5,753 nucleotides of DNA. Origin: an uncultured Lachnospiraceae bacterium (GTDB lineage: Bacteria > Bacillota > Clostridia > Lachnospirales > Lachnospiraceae). The stretch covers positions 1 to 5,753 of the forward strand of contig CAMWNY010000185.1 in assembly GCA_947175775.1 (NCBI GenBank), written 5' to 3'. The notes beneath the pieces are model-generated. The model did not search any database and had not been told where the DNA came from. It was given only the letters and a program-made list of their open reading frames with translations. Numbering within the stretch: the stretch's first letter is position 1; every line of letters starts with the position of its first letter. The position numbers and the translations under genes were made by a program. This document shows positions 5,565 through 5,753 of this stretch, one piece after another.

Positions 5565-5753
5565 AGCTGCAGAAAACGGAAATACTTTAGGTACATGCTG
5601 GAATGATGCATTTAATGCATTAATGGATGTTATAACGCAGGAACGTGGGAAAGACAGAAGTTTTGCAAGAGAACTTGGCGATTTGGAAAAACTTACAGAC
5701 TTTAAATTTAATATTGTAGGGTTGATTTTGGATTATTTTGACTGGCTTTGGAG
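5509..5753 (+). CDS. Unrecognised soluble protein, N-terminal part (runs off the window)
   Basis: The frame is open from ATG 5509 to the right edge (81 complete codons). AAAGGGAG (5494-5501) lies 7 nt upstream, a good ribosome binding site, and the frame has a stop upstream at 5452-5454. The product begins M-G-R-D-P-K-W-E-K-F-A-G-L and is helical and charged, with no signal peptide or membrane segment. Visible features are C-Y-K-A-A-E-N-G-N, W-N-D-A-F-N-A-L-M-D-V-I-T-Q-E-R, F-A-R-E-L-G-D-L-E-K-L-T-D and the aromatic/acidic stretch D-Y-F-D-W-L-W. The pattern recalls small all-helical, TPR-like hypothetical proteins of Lachnospiraceae, but I cannot assign a family or function. It is divergent from the chemoreceptor gene with about 400 bp between the starts, and overlaps the end of the doubtful ORF upstream. 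Confidence 0.6.
   Translation, partial: MGRDPKWEKFAGLTARCYKAAENGNTLGTCWNDAFNALMDVITQERGKDRSFARELGDLEKLTDFKFNIVGLILDYFDWLW

Noticed and set aside
5603..5625. ATGCATTTAATGCATTAATG short repeat
   Set aside because: It lies within the coding frame from 5509 and encodes a normal-looking N-D-A-F-N-A-L-M-D stretch, so codon coincidence is the simplest explanation.

Overview
The window looks like chromosomal DNA from a motile, plant-fibre-degrading Clostridia bacterium, most likely a member of Lachnospiraceae (Lachnospira/Eubacterium eligens-like gut pectin degraders are a good fit). The case rests on AT-leaning low-GC Gram-positive codon use, purine-rich Shine-Dalgarno sites, a DUF4250 protein beside holA, a secreted family PL9 pectate lyase and a methyl-accepting chemotaxis protein. 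The species is inferred, not proven.

Left part (1-590, + strand): the 3' end of holA (DNA polymerase III delta subunit), then a 57-residue DUF4250 protein in the same operon, closed by a long hairpin terminator. About 130 bases of AT-rich DNA with nothing recognisable follow, then a weak promoter, a leader of about 74 nt, and a 498-residue secreted pectate lyase that starts at TTG (838-2334, +). A strong terminator closes it at 2353-2388.

Middle (2384-3395): a CE4/NodB polysaccharide deacetylase (2489-3193, - strand) sits between two diverged inverted copies of an approximately 95-bp element. Copy A follows the pectate lyase terminator on the + strand. Copy B follows the chemotaxis gene terminator on the - strand. 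Both copies begin at the T-tract of a terminator and point inward at the deacetylase. They share a perfect 22-bp head, and their differences elsewhere are almost all transitions. This pair is the least expected structure in the window.

Right part (3361-5753): a 565-residue transmembrane methyl-accepting chemotaxis protein (3414-5111, -) with its own terminator, a predicted sigma-A promoter and an unusually long leader of about 170 nt. Divergent to it on the + strand are a doubtful 63-codon ORF (5373-5564) and the start of an unrecognised soluble protein (5509 to the window edge).

Physiologically, the pectate lyase (pectin cleavage outside the cell), the deacetylase (de-acetylation of cell-wall or other polysaccharide at the membrane) and the chemoreceptor (movement towards attractants) fit a motile pectin user. 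They are separate transcription units, and nothing in the sequence shows co-regulation.
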